Shown here one piece after another: positions 55,201-62,194 of a stretch of 64,000 nucleotides of DNA. Origin of the DNA: Chloroflexota bacterium (GTDB lineage: Bacteria > Chloroflexota > Dehalococcoidia > Lucifugimonadales > UBA3495); NCBI GenBank assembly GCA_009837355.1, contig VXTR01000087.1, positions 1 to 64,000 of the forward strand. Direction: 5' to 3'. Below the pieces are notes generated by a model. That model was given only the letters and a program-made list of their open reading frames with translations. It was not told where the DNA came from and searched no databases. The translations under genes were made by a program, and so were the position numbers. How positions within the stretch are numbered: the first letter of the stretch is position 1; every line of letters starts with the position of its first letter.

Positions 55201-55271
55201 CCATCGCCGGAGTCGCGCACGGCTTCCAGCTCGGCAAGCCGCTGGTGAATTTTATCGTCGAACACGCTCAT
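52209..55271 (-). CDS. TPR-repeat + Agl23-like (TIGR03663) membrane glycosyltransferase fusion
   Basis: This 1020-aa protein begins with TPR-type repeats (about 1-165), for example AQHRLAHAYRAAQRYDEALRWF and EMFQKLLKERRAALGENHPD, the latter of kinesin-light-chain type. From about 180 it is a polytopic membrane protein of the GT-C / TIGR03663 (flippase-associated Agl23) type, with DGRVMHYDEAIHLHFAWKLA (the Asp motif DEA), SPWMHGPLQVEMVA and LSPSLLYFSRFGRNDI. A soluble C-terminal part (about 850-1020) carries WYPFQWYVRN. Usual family proteins are about half this length without TPRs. No Shine-Dalgarno precedes the ATG; TATAAA lies 8 nt upstream. Confidence 0.85.
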   Translation of the reverse strand: MSVFDDKIHQRLAELEAVRDSGDGNLPAAQHRLAHAYRAAQRYDEALRWFESAAAGSAATRGDTHPLTLNYRSSLANCHYAAGHTNHAIEMFQKLLKERRAALGENHPDTLRSRGSLANALHEAGLYGEAEELHRQNVGDRETILGQEHPSTEASRRNLARTMAARVGELRSLRFNRPRFGPLEWAFLLIALVAAVLRLWELDGRVMHYDEAIHLHFAWKLARGIEFLHSPWMHGPLQVEMVAVFLKVLGDTDFVARLPYALFGVALVVLPYFLRRELGEKGAICAAVILTLSPSLLYFSRFGRNDILMVVWAVLLLTFLWKYTQSSRSRYLYGSAAVTALMLASKETAYFVILFMGLAVLALGWRYLWRVARRQAALADARGAAGFFIMLATLTLPQAAAVIAVFQGPLGLNTAAGDTGSTGDTGAPVWAEPFVTLPVWEAPLWLNMVAALALLGVALAVARFLWRVRAALGLAATTVATICAVSAVSAVVAGPVALLLPNAGTTAMYLDCAAGGAFLLLGAAMAWVAPSALGGWRRVMLLLGPAMLLTWLWLSVFGGGLTLATELLPAAAPVAELAEGKIAVNYLVPVLTLLLLLAVGAAVGIAWGGGVWLLCAGLFYAIWTTLYTTFFTNWPGVFTGAWQSLGYWLAQQEVARGNQPWYYYGVGLTVYELLALVFGLVAVVWLIRRREPFGLILAAWVLATLVLYTIAAEKMPWLLVNITVPLALAAGMLLGRLLDGVRWPEAIGERWRMSLLFALPPMWTVLAIWVAWLAARGDAANLPAWLAAVLLLPMAVGVAWLIRAQPNGGKAAALGIAGLLLVFGTVSAFRAAYTYDDSRLEVLAYAQGSADLVDSYRELQSAALGGQETPAVKVDYDMWYPFQWYVRNETEQGVLQFDRFCAAGADGDSDECRKVGQDTAPTAYLAEAAHAVEPEDADAYRRDGPRRNILWYPETYRRPGEARTETAFWQQLSADVDFFRDAAADPEKWRQAIEYITARRQQSDWYYAEYYQYTRVPDAN

Positions 55272-55279
55272 AACTGACG

Positions 55280-55311
55280 TTTATAGCAACGTTATGGATT
55301 CCCGCATTATA
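55280..55311 (-). promoter_or_regulatory. Two -10 boxes upstream of the Agl23-like gene
   Basis: On the minus strand, TATAAT at 55311-55306 and an extended TGC-TATAAA at 55285-55280. The second ends 8 nt before the ATG at 55271, a leaderless arrangement. Confidence 0.4.
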
Positions 55312-55393
55312 CGGCCTGGCGCTCTGATAGAATGGCAACGGTCGGCGTCGCCCTGCGGCCCGGCATACCAGTATAGCGACAGGAGAAACCGAA

Positions 55394-56332
55394 ATGGCAA
55401 AAGTAGGATTCATCGGTCTGGGCACCATGGGCGCCAGCATGGCGTACAACTGCCTGAACGGCGGCAACGACATGGTCGTCCACGACATTCGCCGCGAGGC
55501 GGCCACCCAGCACGTGGAGGCCGGCGCAACGTGGGCCGACACGCCCCGGGAAGTCGCCGAGTCCACTGACGTGGTGTTCACGTCGTTGCCAGGGCCGGTA
55601 GAGGTCGAGGCCGTGTCCCTGGGCGAGGACGGAATTATGTCCGGCATGTCGGCCGGCAAGACCTACTTCGACCTGAGCACCAGCTCGCCGACGCTGATCC
55701 GCCAGATTCACGACCGGGTCGCGGCGCAGGGCATCAACGTGCTGGACGCTCCGGTGAGCGGCGGGCCGGCCGGGGCCGCCAGCGGTCGCCTGGCCATCTG
55801 GGTGGGCGGCGACAAGGCGGCCTTTGACCAGCACAAGGCGGTGCTGGACTCCATCGGCGACGCCGCCTACTACGTGGGGCCCATCGGCAGCGGCGCGGTG
55901 GCCAAGCTGGTGCACAACTGCGCCGGCTACATCGTGCAGACGGCGCTGGCCGAGGTGTTCACCATGGGCATCAAGGCCGGCGTGGACCCGCTGGCGTTGT
56001 GGCTGGCCGTGCGCAAGGGCGCCGGCGGACGCCGCGGGATGTTCGAGGGGTTGGCGCAGCACTTCCTCATCAACGACTACGACCCACCGGACTTCGCCCT
56101 GCGCCTGGCCCGCAAGGACGTTGACCTGGCTGTTGCCGTAGGCCGGGAGTTTGACGTGCCAATGAAGCTGGCCAACACCACGCTGGCTGAGATGACGGAG
56201 GCACTCAACCGGGGCTGGGCCGGCCGCGACTCCCGCGTGGCAATGCTATTGCAGCAAGAACGGGCCGGCGTGGAGTTCGAGGTTGACCGGGAAGACATCC
56301 GCCGCGCGCTGGAGGCCGAGCAGGGCGGGTAG
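55394..56332 (+). CDS. NAD(P)-dependent 3-hydroxyisobutyrate dehydrogenase-type oxidoreductase
   Basis: This 312-aa protein belongs to the beta-hydroxyacid dehydrogenase family. The dinucleotide motif is GFIGLGTMGASMA (about 5-17), the substrate-side motif DAPVSGGPAGAASGRLAIWVGG follows near 119-139, and the catalytic Lys is Lys171 (GAVAKLVHNCAGYI). Related enzymes oxidise 3-hydroxyisobutyrate, tartronate semialdehyde or 2-(hydroxymethyl)glutarate. The ATG has AGGAGAAA upstream. A good hairpin terminator lies at 56354-56381. Confidence 0.92.
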   Translation: MAKVGFIGLGTMGASMAYNCLNGGNDMVVHDIRREAATQHVEAGATWADTPREVAESTDVVFTSLPGPVEVEAVSLGEDGIMSGMSAGKTYFDLSTSSPTLIRQIHDRVAAQGINVLDAPVSGGPAGAASGRLAIWVGGDKAAFDQHKAVLDSIGDAAYYVGPIGSGAVAKLVHNCAGYIVQTALAEVFTMGIKAGVDPLALWLAVRKGAGGRRGMFEGLAQHFLINDYDPPDFALRLARKDVDLAVAVGREFDVPMKLANTTLAEMTEALNRGWAGRDSRVAMLLQQERAGVEFEVDREDIRRALEAEQGG

Positions 56333-56353
56333 AGCCGTATCAATACCCAGACA

Positions 56354-56381
56354 GTAGGGCGGCTCCGGTGAGCCGCCCTAC
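56354..56381 (+). terminator. Terminator of the hydroxyacid dehydrogenase gene
   Basis: A perfect 12-bp stem (GTAGGGCGGCTC / GAGCCGCCCTAC) with a CGGT loop, followed by GTTTCTTAT. It lies 22 nt after the stop codon. Confidence 0.7.
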
Positions 56382-56456
56382 GTTTCTTATCTTCACGAAT
56401 GTCCAGAGCACACGCGGCACCCTGACATGAACCGACGGAGTGTTGCCGACTCCGTA

Positions 56457-57101
56457 TTACTCCATCCTCCTGGTGAACCCTAGTTCCTCTAGAAAATCCG
56501 CAATATCAACGGTTTCGCTTGGAGTGAGTTGGGCGACATTCTCAATCATTTGAGCGACACTTCCCACGGATAAGCCGAGAGCAATTTCCGCTTGCTTAGT
56601 TTCTTGTGCCATGTTCCCCCATAATCTAGACCCATCCTTAGCCTTCCATTGCCTGCATTGGGCGCCTACCTTACCGGCTGCTCTGTCAAGTGCCCAACCT
56701 ATAGGATTGGGTGGAACCATTAAACGGGTGTTACCTGTTTCCTCGACATCATCTTTGAACTGTGCATCACTCAGGGCAAAAAGCGCGTGAGTATGCCCTC
56801 TAACAGTTGCGTGGTGAACGTCCAAGATGCTATCGGACCGCAAGAATTGCGTCGCCATCATCTCAATACTCCCCGGCCAGCGCAGAAGCACTACCGGCGA
56901 CCACAAATTATTCCCGGGGATTGTGGGGTGCGGGCGAGTGAACATTAATGTGAATCCCAGCATTACTGGCATTGGTTTGTCCGGATCCAGTTCAGGTAGC
57001 CCGGGAGGGGAAAATGTTCTGCTGAATGCTTTTCGGATGGCCTTCTCGGGAGATAGGTCAACAATGTCGTTGGGATTCACCCACGAATATGGTGCGTTCA
57101 T
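56457..57101 (-). CDS. Hypothetical protein (214 aa), atypical composition
   Basis: No family is recognised. The product is soluble, with the segment GNNLWSPVVLLRWPGSIEMM, a helix-rich C-terminus (VGSVAQMIENVAQLTPSETV) and no signal peptide. Its GC content is visibly lower than the flanks. The C-terminal segment reads like a four-helix regulatory or helix-turn-helix end, but no clear motif was found. The ATG at 57101 has a weak GAGAG upstream. It stands alone between the dehydrogenase gene and gcvPB and may be a recent acquisition. Confidence 0.6.
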   Translation of the reverse strand: MNAPYSWVNPNDIVDLSPEKAIRKAFSRTFSPPGLPELDPDKPMPVMLGFTLMFTRPHPTIPGNNLWSPVVLLRWPGSIEMMATQFLRSDSILDVHHATVRGHTHALFALSDAQFKDDVEETGNTRLMVPPNPIGWALDRAAGKVGAQCRQWKAKDGSRLWGNMAQETKQAEIALGLSVGSVAQMIENVAQLTPSETVDIADFLEELGFTRRME

Positions 57102-57141
57102 GTGGGACTCTCTTCGTTTTCGGCCGTAATATCAACCTGTC

Positions 57142-58617
57142 TTAATCCGCCGCCGCCGGTTCTTCCCACCGCAGCACCGGACGCCGCGCCGCCGTCGCTT
57201 CGTCCAGGCGGGATACTGGCGTGGTGTGGGGCGCGTGCTGGACGGTTTCCGGTTCGTTGGTGGCTTCGGCGTCGATGGCGCGCAGGGCGGCGATGAAGGC
57301 GTCCAGCGTTTCCTTGGTTTCCGATTCCGTCGGCTCAATCATCAGCGCTTCGTGGACGATGAGGGGGAAGTACATGGTGGGCGCGTGGAAGCCGTAGTCC
57401 AACAGCCGCTTGGCTACTTCCAGGCCGCTGACGCCCCGCTCCCGCTGGCGGTCGGCGGAGAACACCACCTCGTGCATACAGGTGCGGTCGTAGGGCAGGG
57501 CGTAGATGTCCTTCAGCGTGTGCATGATGTAGTTGGCGTTGAGCACGGCGTTGCCGCTGATGGATTGCAGGCCGGCCGCGCCCAGGGTGCGGATGTAGGT
57601 ATAGGCCCGCACCAGCACGCCGAAGTTGCCGTGGAACCCGCTGATTTTACCGATGCTCTGTTCCGGCTCCGCTAGGGTGTACTGGCCGGCGTCGTTGCGC
57701 TCAACCACCGGAGCCGCCAAGAAGGGGGCGAGAATCTCGCCGCAGCACACGGGGCCGGCGCCCGGGCCGCCGCCGCCGTGGGGCGTGCTGAAGGTCTTGT
57801 GCAGGTTCAGGTGGCACACGTCGAAGCCCAACTCGCCCAGCTTGGCGCGGCCCAGCAATGCGTTCATGTTGGCGCCGTCGCCGTACACCAGCCCGCCGCA
57901 TTGGTGAACCACCCGGCAGACTTCGACGATGTTGGTGTCGAACAGGCCCAGGGTGCTGGGGAGAGTAATCATCACGCCGGCCAGGTCGTCGCTAACGATT
58001 TCGCGCAGGGCGGCCAGGTCGGTGTTGCCGTCGGCGTCGGAGGGGATAGTAACCACGTCGAAGCCGGCCATGGCCGCTGAGGCGGGGTTGGTGCCGTGGG
58101 CGCTGTCGGGGATGCCCATCTTGGTGCGGCCGGTGTCGCCCTTTGCCAGGTGATAGGCGCGCATCATCAGCACGCCGCCCAGCTCGCCGTGAGCGCCAGC
58201 CAGGGTGGCCAAGCTGGTGGCGGCCATCCCGGTTACTTCAGTCAGGAACCCCTGCAACCGGTACAGCAGCTCCAGCGCGCCCTGGGAGTGCTCGGCCGGC
58301 TGCTGGGGATGGATGCCGGCGAATCCGGGCAGGAAGGCCACTTCGTCGTTGACCTTGGGGTTGTACTTCATGGTACAGGAACCCAGGGGATAGAAGTGGG
58401 TGTCGATGCTGAAGTTGAGTTGGCTGAGGGCGGTGAAGTACTGGACGACCTCCGGCTCGGACACTTCGGGCAGCGGGAGCGAGTCCCGCAGCAGGGCGGC
58501 GTCGGGCAGCGGCGCGGCCGGCACGTCCAGCTCGGGCGTGATTACGCCTACGCGGCCGGGGACGCTGCGGTCCATCAGCATCATGGTGGTGTCGCGGTTG
58601 CCGCCTTTGTTCAGCAT
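57142..58617 (-). CDS. gcvPB: Glycine dehydrogenase (decarboxylating) subunit 2
   Basis: This 491-aa PLP protein is the C-terminal half of the split P-protein of the glycine cleavage system. The cofactor Lys lies in HLNLHKTFSTPHGGGGPGAGP near 273. PLGSCTMKYNPKVNDEVA is typical. It lies 51 nt after gcvPA and completes the P protein. The last 30 residues are extra and Arg/Ala-rich. gcvT and gcvH are not in the window. Confidence 0.95.
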   Translation of the reverse strand: MLNKGGNRDTTMMLMDRSVPGRVGVITPELDVPAAPLPDAALLRDSLPLPEVSEPEVVQYFTALSQLNFSIDTHFYPLGSCTMKYNPKVNDEVAFLPGFAGIHPQQPAEHSQGALELLYRLQGFLTEVTGMAATSLATLAGAHGELGGVLMMRAYHLAKGDTGRTKMGIPDSAHGTNPASAAMAGFDVVTIPSDADGNTDLAALREIVSDDLAGVMITLPSTLGLFDTNIVEVCRVVHQCGGLVYGDGANMNALLGRAKLGELGFDVCHLNLHKTFSTPHGGGGPGAGPVCCGEILAPFLAAPVVERNDAGQYTLAEPEQSIGKISGFHGNFGVLVRAYTYIRTLGAAGLQSISGNAVLNANYIMHTLKDIYALPYDRTCMHEVVFSADRQRERGVSGLEVAKRLLDYGFHAPTMYFPLIVHEALMIEPTESETKETLDAFIAALRAIDAEATNEPETVQHAPHTTPVSRLDEATAARRPVLRWEEPAAAD

Positions 58618-58668
58618 AAGTCAGGTTGTCTCCGGTGGGAGTGATAGTTCATGGGCGCCGGGCAAGGA

Positions 58669-59994
58669 TCAGGCGATTTCCGCCAGCGCGGAGACCAGGG
58701 CGTCGATGTCAGCCCGGCTGTTCATCTCGGTTACGCAGAGGAGCATCCCGTTGTCAAAGCGGTCGCTGACGTCCAGGCCGCCCAGGATGTTGCGCTCCAT
58801 CAGCTGCCGGTTGACCTCTGCCGGGGCGACGGGACACGACACCACGAACTCCTGGAAGAAGTCGGCGGACTGGGGCAGCGAGTAACCACCCAGCTTGCCG
58901 ATGGCGTCCGCCGCGTAGTGCGCCTTGTGATAGCACAGCTCCGCCACCTGGCGCAGCCCGTTGCGTCCCATGACGGCCAGATAGATCGACGACGCCAGGG
59001 CGTAGAGGGCCTCGTTGGTGCAGATGTTGGAGGTAGCGCGCTCACGGCGAATGTGCTGTTCGCGTGTTTGCAACGTCAGCACGTAGCCGGTGCGCCCTTC
59101 GGTGTCGGTGGTGCGCCCCACCAGGCGGCTGGGCATCTGGCGGATGTACTGCTGCTTGCAGCTGAACAGGCCCAGGTAGGGGCCGCCGAAGGACGGGGGT
59201 ATGCCGATGGGCTGCCCCTCGCCGGTAACGATGTCGGCGCCGAACTCGCCGGGGGGACGCAGCATCCCCATGGTCAGCGGGTCGGCGGATACCACCAGCA
59301 ACGCGCCGTCAGCGTGGGCCGCCGCGCCTAGCGCCGCCAAGTCTTCCAGCGAGCCGTAGAAGTTGGGGTACTGCACGACCACGCCGGCGGTGGCCTCCGT
59401 AACGGCGTCCGCGGCCCGGTCGGCGGGCACAATGTCGATGGCGATGCCCTGGGCCTGGCAGTAGGTGGCGATGACCTGGCGGTAGGCCGGGGCCACGGTG
59501 TCGGCGACGATGACCTGCTGGCGTCGGGTGACGCGGCAGGCCATCAGCACGGCCTCGGCCACGCTGGTGGCGCCGTCGTACATTCCGGCGTTGGCGACTT
59601 CCATCCCGTAGAGGGCGGAAATCATCGTCTGGAACTCAAATATCACCTGTAGTGTGCCTTGGGACACTTCCGGCTGGTAGGGCGTGTAGGCAGTGAGGAA
59701 CTCGCCCCGGGTCATAATCGCCTTGACGATGGACGGGATGAAGTGATGGTACGACCCAGCGCCCAGGAAGGAGGGGCCGGCGGACAGCGGCCGGTTGCGG
59801 GCCGCCATTTCGCCCAACTCGCGCTGGATTTCCAGCTCCGACAGAGGCGCGGGCAGCTCCAGCGGAGGATTGCGAAAGTCGTCGGGGATGTCGGCGAACA
59901 GGTCGTCAACGCTGCGCAGGCCGATAGCCGCCAGCAGCTCATCCTGCTCGGCGGGCGTGTTAGGGATATAGTGAGACTGGAAGTTGGTAACCAT
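58669..59994 (-). CDS. gcvPA: Glycine dehydrogenase (decarboxylating) subunit 1
   Basis: This 441-aa protein is the N-terminal half of the split P-protein. Family-type parts are HYIPNTPAEQDELLAAIGLRS at the start, FLGAGSYHHFIPSIVKAIM, TAYTPYQPEVSQGTLQVIFE and EVANAGMYDGATSVAEAVLM. It lacks the PLP lysine, as expected of this subunit, which forms a heterotetramer with GcvPB. GGAG lies about 10 nt before the ATG. The adjacent flavoprotein and PPOX genes upstream may share its transcript. Confidence 0.95.
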   Translation of the reverse strand: MVTNFQSHYIPNTPAEQDELLAAIGLRSVDDLFADIPDDFRNPPLELPAPLSELEIQRELGEMAARNRPLSAGPSFLGAGSYHHFIPSIVKAIMTRGEFLTAYTPYQPEVSQGTLQVIFEFQTMISALYGMEVANAGMYDGATSVAEAVLMACRVTRRQQVIVADTVAPAYRQVIATYCQAQGIAIDIVPADRAADAVTEATAGVVVQYPNFYGSLEDLAALGAAAHADGALLVVSADPLTMGMLRPPGEFGADIVTGEGQPIGIPPSFGGPYLGLFSCKQQYIRQMPSRLVGRTTDTEGRTGYVLTLQTREQHIRRERATSNICTNEALYALASSIYLAVMGRNGLRQVAELCYHKAHYAADAIGKLGGYSLPQSADFFQEFVVSCPVAPAEVNRQLMERNILGGLDVSDRFDNGMLLCVTEMNSRADIDALVSALAEIA

Positions 59995-60092
59995 TCAGGG
60001 TTGCTCCGCAGAGATGGATTAGCCGGTATCTGGTATCCGCCACACTTGAGCTACGAATCGCAAGCGAACTCGTGGCGTCAGGAAAGCCCACC

Positions 60093-61289
60093 CTACGCCA
60101 GCACCCGGTAGCGGTAGCTGGAATTGAGCAGGTCGTCCTCGACGAAGCGGGTGAAGCGCAGGGGCGACAGGTCAACGTCCTGGGCGCTGCCTTCCACTAC
60201 CAGCTCGGCGACGGACTTGCCAACGGCCGGCGACAGCTTGAAGCCGTGTCCACTGAAGCCAACGGCGCAGTAGAGGCCCTCCGTGCCGGGCACGGCGTCC
60301 AGCACCGGATGCCAGTCGGGTGTGGTGGTGAACAGGCCCGACCAGCCGCCCCGGTAGTAGGCGTCGGCCATGCCGGGGACGCGGCGGGCCAGCTTGGCCC
60401 GGGCAACCGCCGCCTCCGGTAGCTCCAGCCCCTGGGGATACGCGTCGGGATTAGACTGTTCGTCGTCGTCCCCGAACCCCATGGTGGTGAAGTTGGAGCC
60501 GTCGGGGCGGAAGGAGAAGGACTGGCTGATGTCGCCGACGGTGGGATGATGGGGAACCGCCTCCACAGGTCGGGCGACGGTGGCGACCTGGTGGCGCACG
60601 GGAATCAGGGGCACGTCAACGCCCACGCCGGCGAGCACCTGCCTGGACCAGGGGCCGGCGGCGACGATGACGGTATCGGTGGCGATGCGCTCGCCGGCTA
60701 CGGTGACGACGGCCTGCACCCGGTCGCCCTGCACCTCGATTCCAGCGGCGGGAGCGCGGGTCAGGATGCGCGCTCCGGCCTCGCGGGCGCGGGCAGCGTA
60801 GGACACGGTTACCTGGTAGGGGTCGGCGTAGCCCGATTCCGGCTCCCAGGCGGCCCGCTCGTCTTCATAGAGGGTAACCATGGGGGCCACCCGCGACAGG
60901 TCGTCCTGGGACACCACCGAGGTGGGCACGCCCAACTCCTGCTGCATGGCCACGTTGCGTTCCAAGCCTCCCTCGTCGGCTTCGTTGACCACCACCAGGT
61001 AGCCGGTGCGCACGAAACCGGAATGTCCGCCGACGCGGGCGTCGAAGTCGGCGAAGACCTGCAGGCTCTGCCACGCCAGCTGGGTGGTGATGCGGTTGGA
61101 ATAGTGCATCCGGCAGATGGCCTGGGAGCGTCCGGTGCTGCCGGAGCCGAGCACGTCGCGTTCTAGAAGGACGGTGTTGGCCACGCCGAGTTGGGCCAGA
61201 TGATACTGGATGGCGCAGCCGATGACACCGCCGCCGATGATGACGGCGTCGGCGGTTTGGGGAGCGGCTGATGCGGGGTTACTCGCCAT
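60093..61289 (-). CDS. FAD-dependent amine/amino acid oxidase (DAO family; sarcosine oxidase-like)
   Basis: This 398-aa flavoprotein starts with the FAD motif DAVIIGGGVIGCAIQYHLAQ (about 14-33) and then GSTGRSQAICRMHYSNR, the covalent/near-FAD region of the DAO group. The C-terminal segment GLYCAVGFSGHGFKLSPAVG is the sarcosine-oxidase-type substrate region. It probably oxidises an N-methyl glycine derivative or a secondary amine. The neighbouring gcvPA-gcvPB fits a route from sarcosine to glycine and then C1 units, but this is inference. Its start overlaps the stop of the PPOX gene by 11 nt. Confidence 0.88.
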   Translation of the reverse strand: MASNPASAAPQTADAVIIGGGVIGCAIQYHLAQLGVANTVLLERDVLGSGSTGRSQAICRMHYSNRITTQLAWQSLQVFADFDARVGGHSGFVRTGYLVVVNEADEGGLERNVAMQQELGVPTSVVSQDDLSRVAPMVTLYEDERAAWEPESGYADPYQVTVSYAARAREAGARILTRAPAAGIEVQGDRVQAVVTVAGERIATDTVIVAAGPWSRQVLAGVGVDVPLIPVRHQVATVARPVEAVPHHPTVGDISQSFSFRPDGSNFTTMGFGDDDEQSNPDAYPQGLELPEAAVARAKLARRVPGMADAYYRGGWSGLFTTTPDWHPVLDAVPGTEGLYCAVGFSGHGFKLSPAVGKSVAELVVEGSAQDVDLSPLRFTRFVEDDLLNSSYRYRVLA

Positions 61290-61719
61290 CGCCTTTCCAG
61301 GACAGGATGCGATTGACGTCGACGACGATGGCCACCAGCTGCTGATCGCCCTGGGTCAGCTCGTTGGCATCCTCTTCGCCGCGTTCGGCGCCCTCGTAGC
61401 GGGAGAAGATGCTGCGCACCGCCTCTTTGATGTTGTCGTCGGAGACGGTGGCATCGCCTTCCAGGATAACGTACTGGTACGGCCATTCGTCGGTGGCGAC
61501 GGAGATGGCGACCTTGGGATTGCGGCGGATGTTGCGGGTCTTGACCGCGGAATCGCCGGATACGACGGTTACGGTGCCGGTGTCGGGTTCGCCGCCGGCT
61601 TGCCACTGGTACCAGACCGGCGAGATGTGAGGGGCGCCATTGGGCCGAATAGAGGCGAAATGGGCAACGTGAGGGCCGGCCAGATAATCGTCAACTTCCT
61701 GTGGGGTTAGCCGCGGCAT
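61279..61719 (-). CDS. PPOX-class (F420-dependent type) oxidoreductase
   Basis: This 146-aa protein has the split-barrel flavin-binding fold: PHVAHFASIRPNGAPHISPVWYQWQ, KTRNIRRNPKVAISVATDEWPYQYVILEG and the acidic SYEGAER-type region, as in PPOX/F420-dependent oxidoreductases. ATG at 61719 has GAGG upstream; an in-frame start at 61761 is less likely. The gene overlaps the flavoprotein gene, so the two are translationally coupled. Upstream lies a 25-bp palindrome that may be an operator. Confidence 0.88.
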   Translation of the reverse strand: MPRLTPQEVDDYLAGPHVAHFASIRPNGAPHISPVWYQWQAGGEPDTGTVTVVSGDSAVKTRNIRRNPKVAISVATDEWPYQYVILEGDATVSDDNIKEAVRSIFSRYEGAERGEEDANELTQGDQQLVAIVVDVNRILSWKGDGE

Positions 61720-61774
61720 CGTATCCTCGGGCCCCGGGCGTCGGCGGATGGTCCAACTCAAACCCGGCGGCGGT

Positions 61775-61799
61775 GTATGGTACGAATATCATACCATAC
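61775..61799. promoter_or_regulatory. 25-bp imperfect palindrome (candidate operator)
   Basis: GTATGGTA and TACCATAC form perfect 8-bp arms around a 9-nt core (CGAATATCA). It lies about 55 nt upstream of the PPOX gene. On the minus strand it contains TATGAT, a possible -10 box, so binding would block transcription. Confidence 0.5.
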
Positions 61800-61848
61800 G
61801 GGCATGGGGCCGGCCCGGGTTGTGCTTTCCTGGCCGGCGCGGGCTGCG

Positions 61849-62034
61849 CTACATCGCCAGGTATGCGACGCAGACTGCACAGCCGCCGGCGAAAAGAATC
61901 GCGGCGGTCAGGGGGAGGAAAATCAGGCAGTAGCTAAGCCGAAGTCGCGCGTCCGGCCAGAGCAGCATCAGGGAGGCCTCCGGCAACTGCGGGGGGGAAC
62001 TGGATGGACATGGGCCTGCGAGATTCTTCCACAT
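61849..62034 (-). CDS. Possible small membrane protein (61 aa)
   Basis: The C-terminal half is one hydrophobic segment (LSYCLIFLPLTAAILFAGGC) after a short Pro/Ser-rich start. No Shine-Dalgarno sequence is visible and no family is recognised. It lies in a 475-nt gap between the PPOX gene and the kinase gene; otherwise that gap holds only the operator-like palindrome and the promoter at 62130-62138. Confidence 0.25.
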   Translation of the reverse strand: MWKNLAGPCPSSSPPQLPEASLMLLWPDARLRLSYCLIFLPLTAAILFAGGCAVCVAYLAM

Positions 62035-62129
62035 TGGTCAAAGTTCGAGGAATTGCACGGACGAAATGTGATATTTACGTGAGAACGAGGTAATTTTTCA
62101 TTAAATCAGTGTGAGTTTTACGAGCGGTC

Positions 62130-62138
62130 TGCTATAAT
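62130..62138 (+). promoter_or_regulatory. Extended -10 promoter of the hybrid kinase gene
   Basis: TGC-TATAAT, an extended -10 element with a perfect hexamer. The -35 region is poor, as often with extended -10 promoters. The leader to the ATG at 62195 is about 50 nt. Confidence 0.55.
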
Positions 62139-62194
62139 CGCCCTGAAAGGCGGGGAATCGAGGTCAGTCGCAATCGCCTTTAGGTGCATAAGAG

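Noticed and set aside
59995-60092. Glycine riboswitch before gcvPA
   Set aside because: The gap is under 100 nt and shows no tandem aptamer pattern; the upstream genes run on into it.
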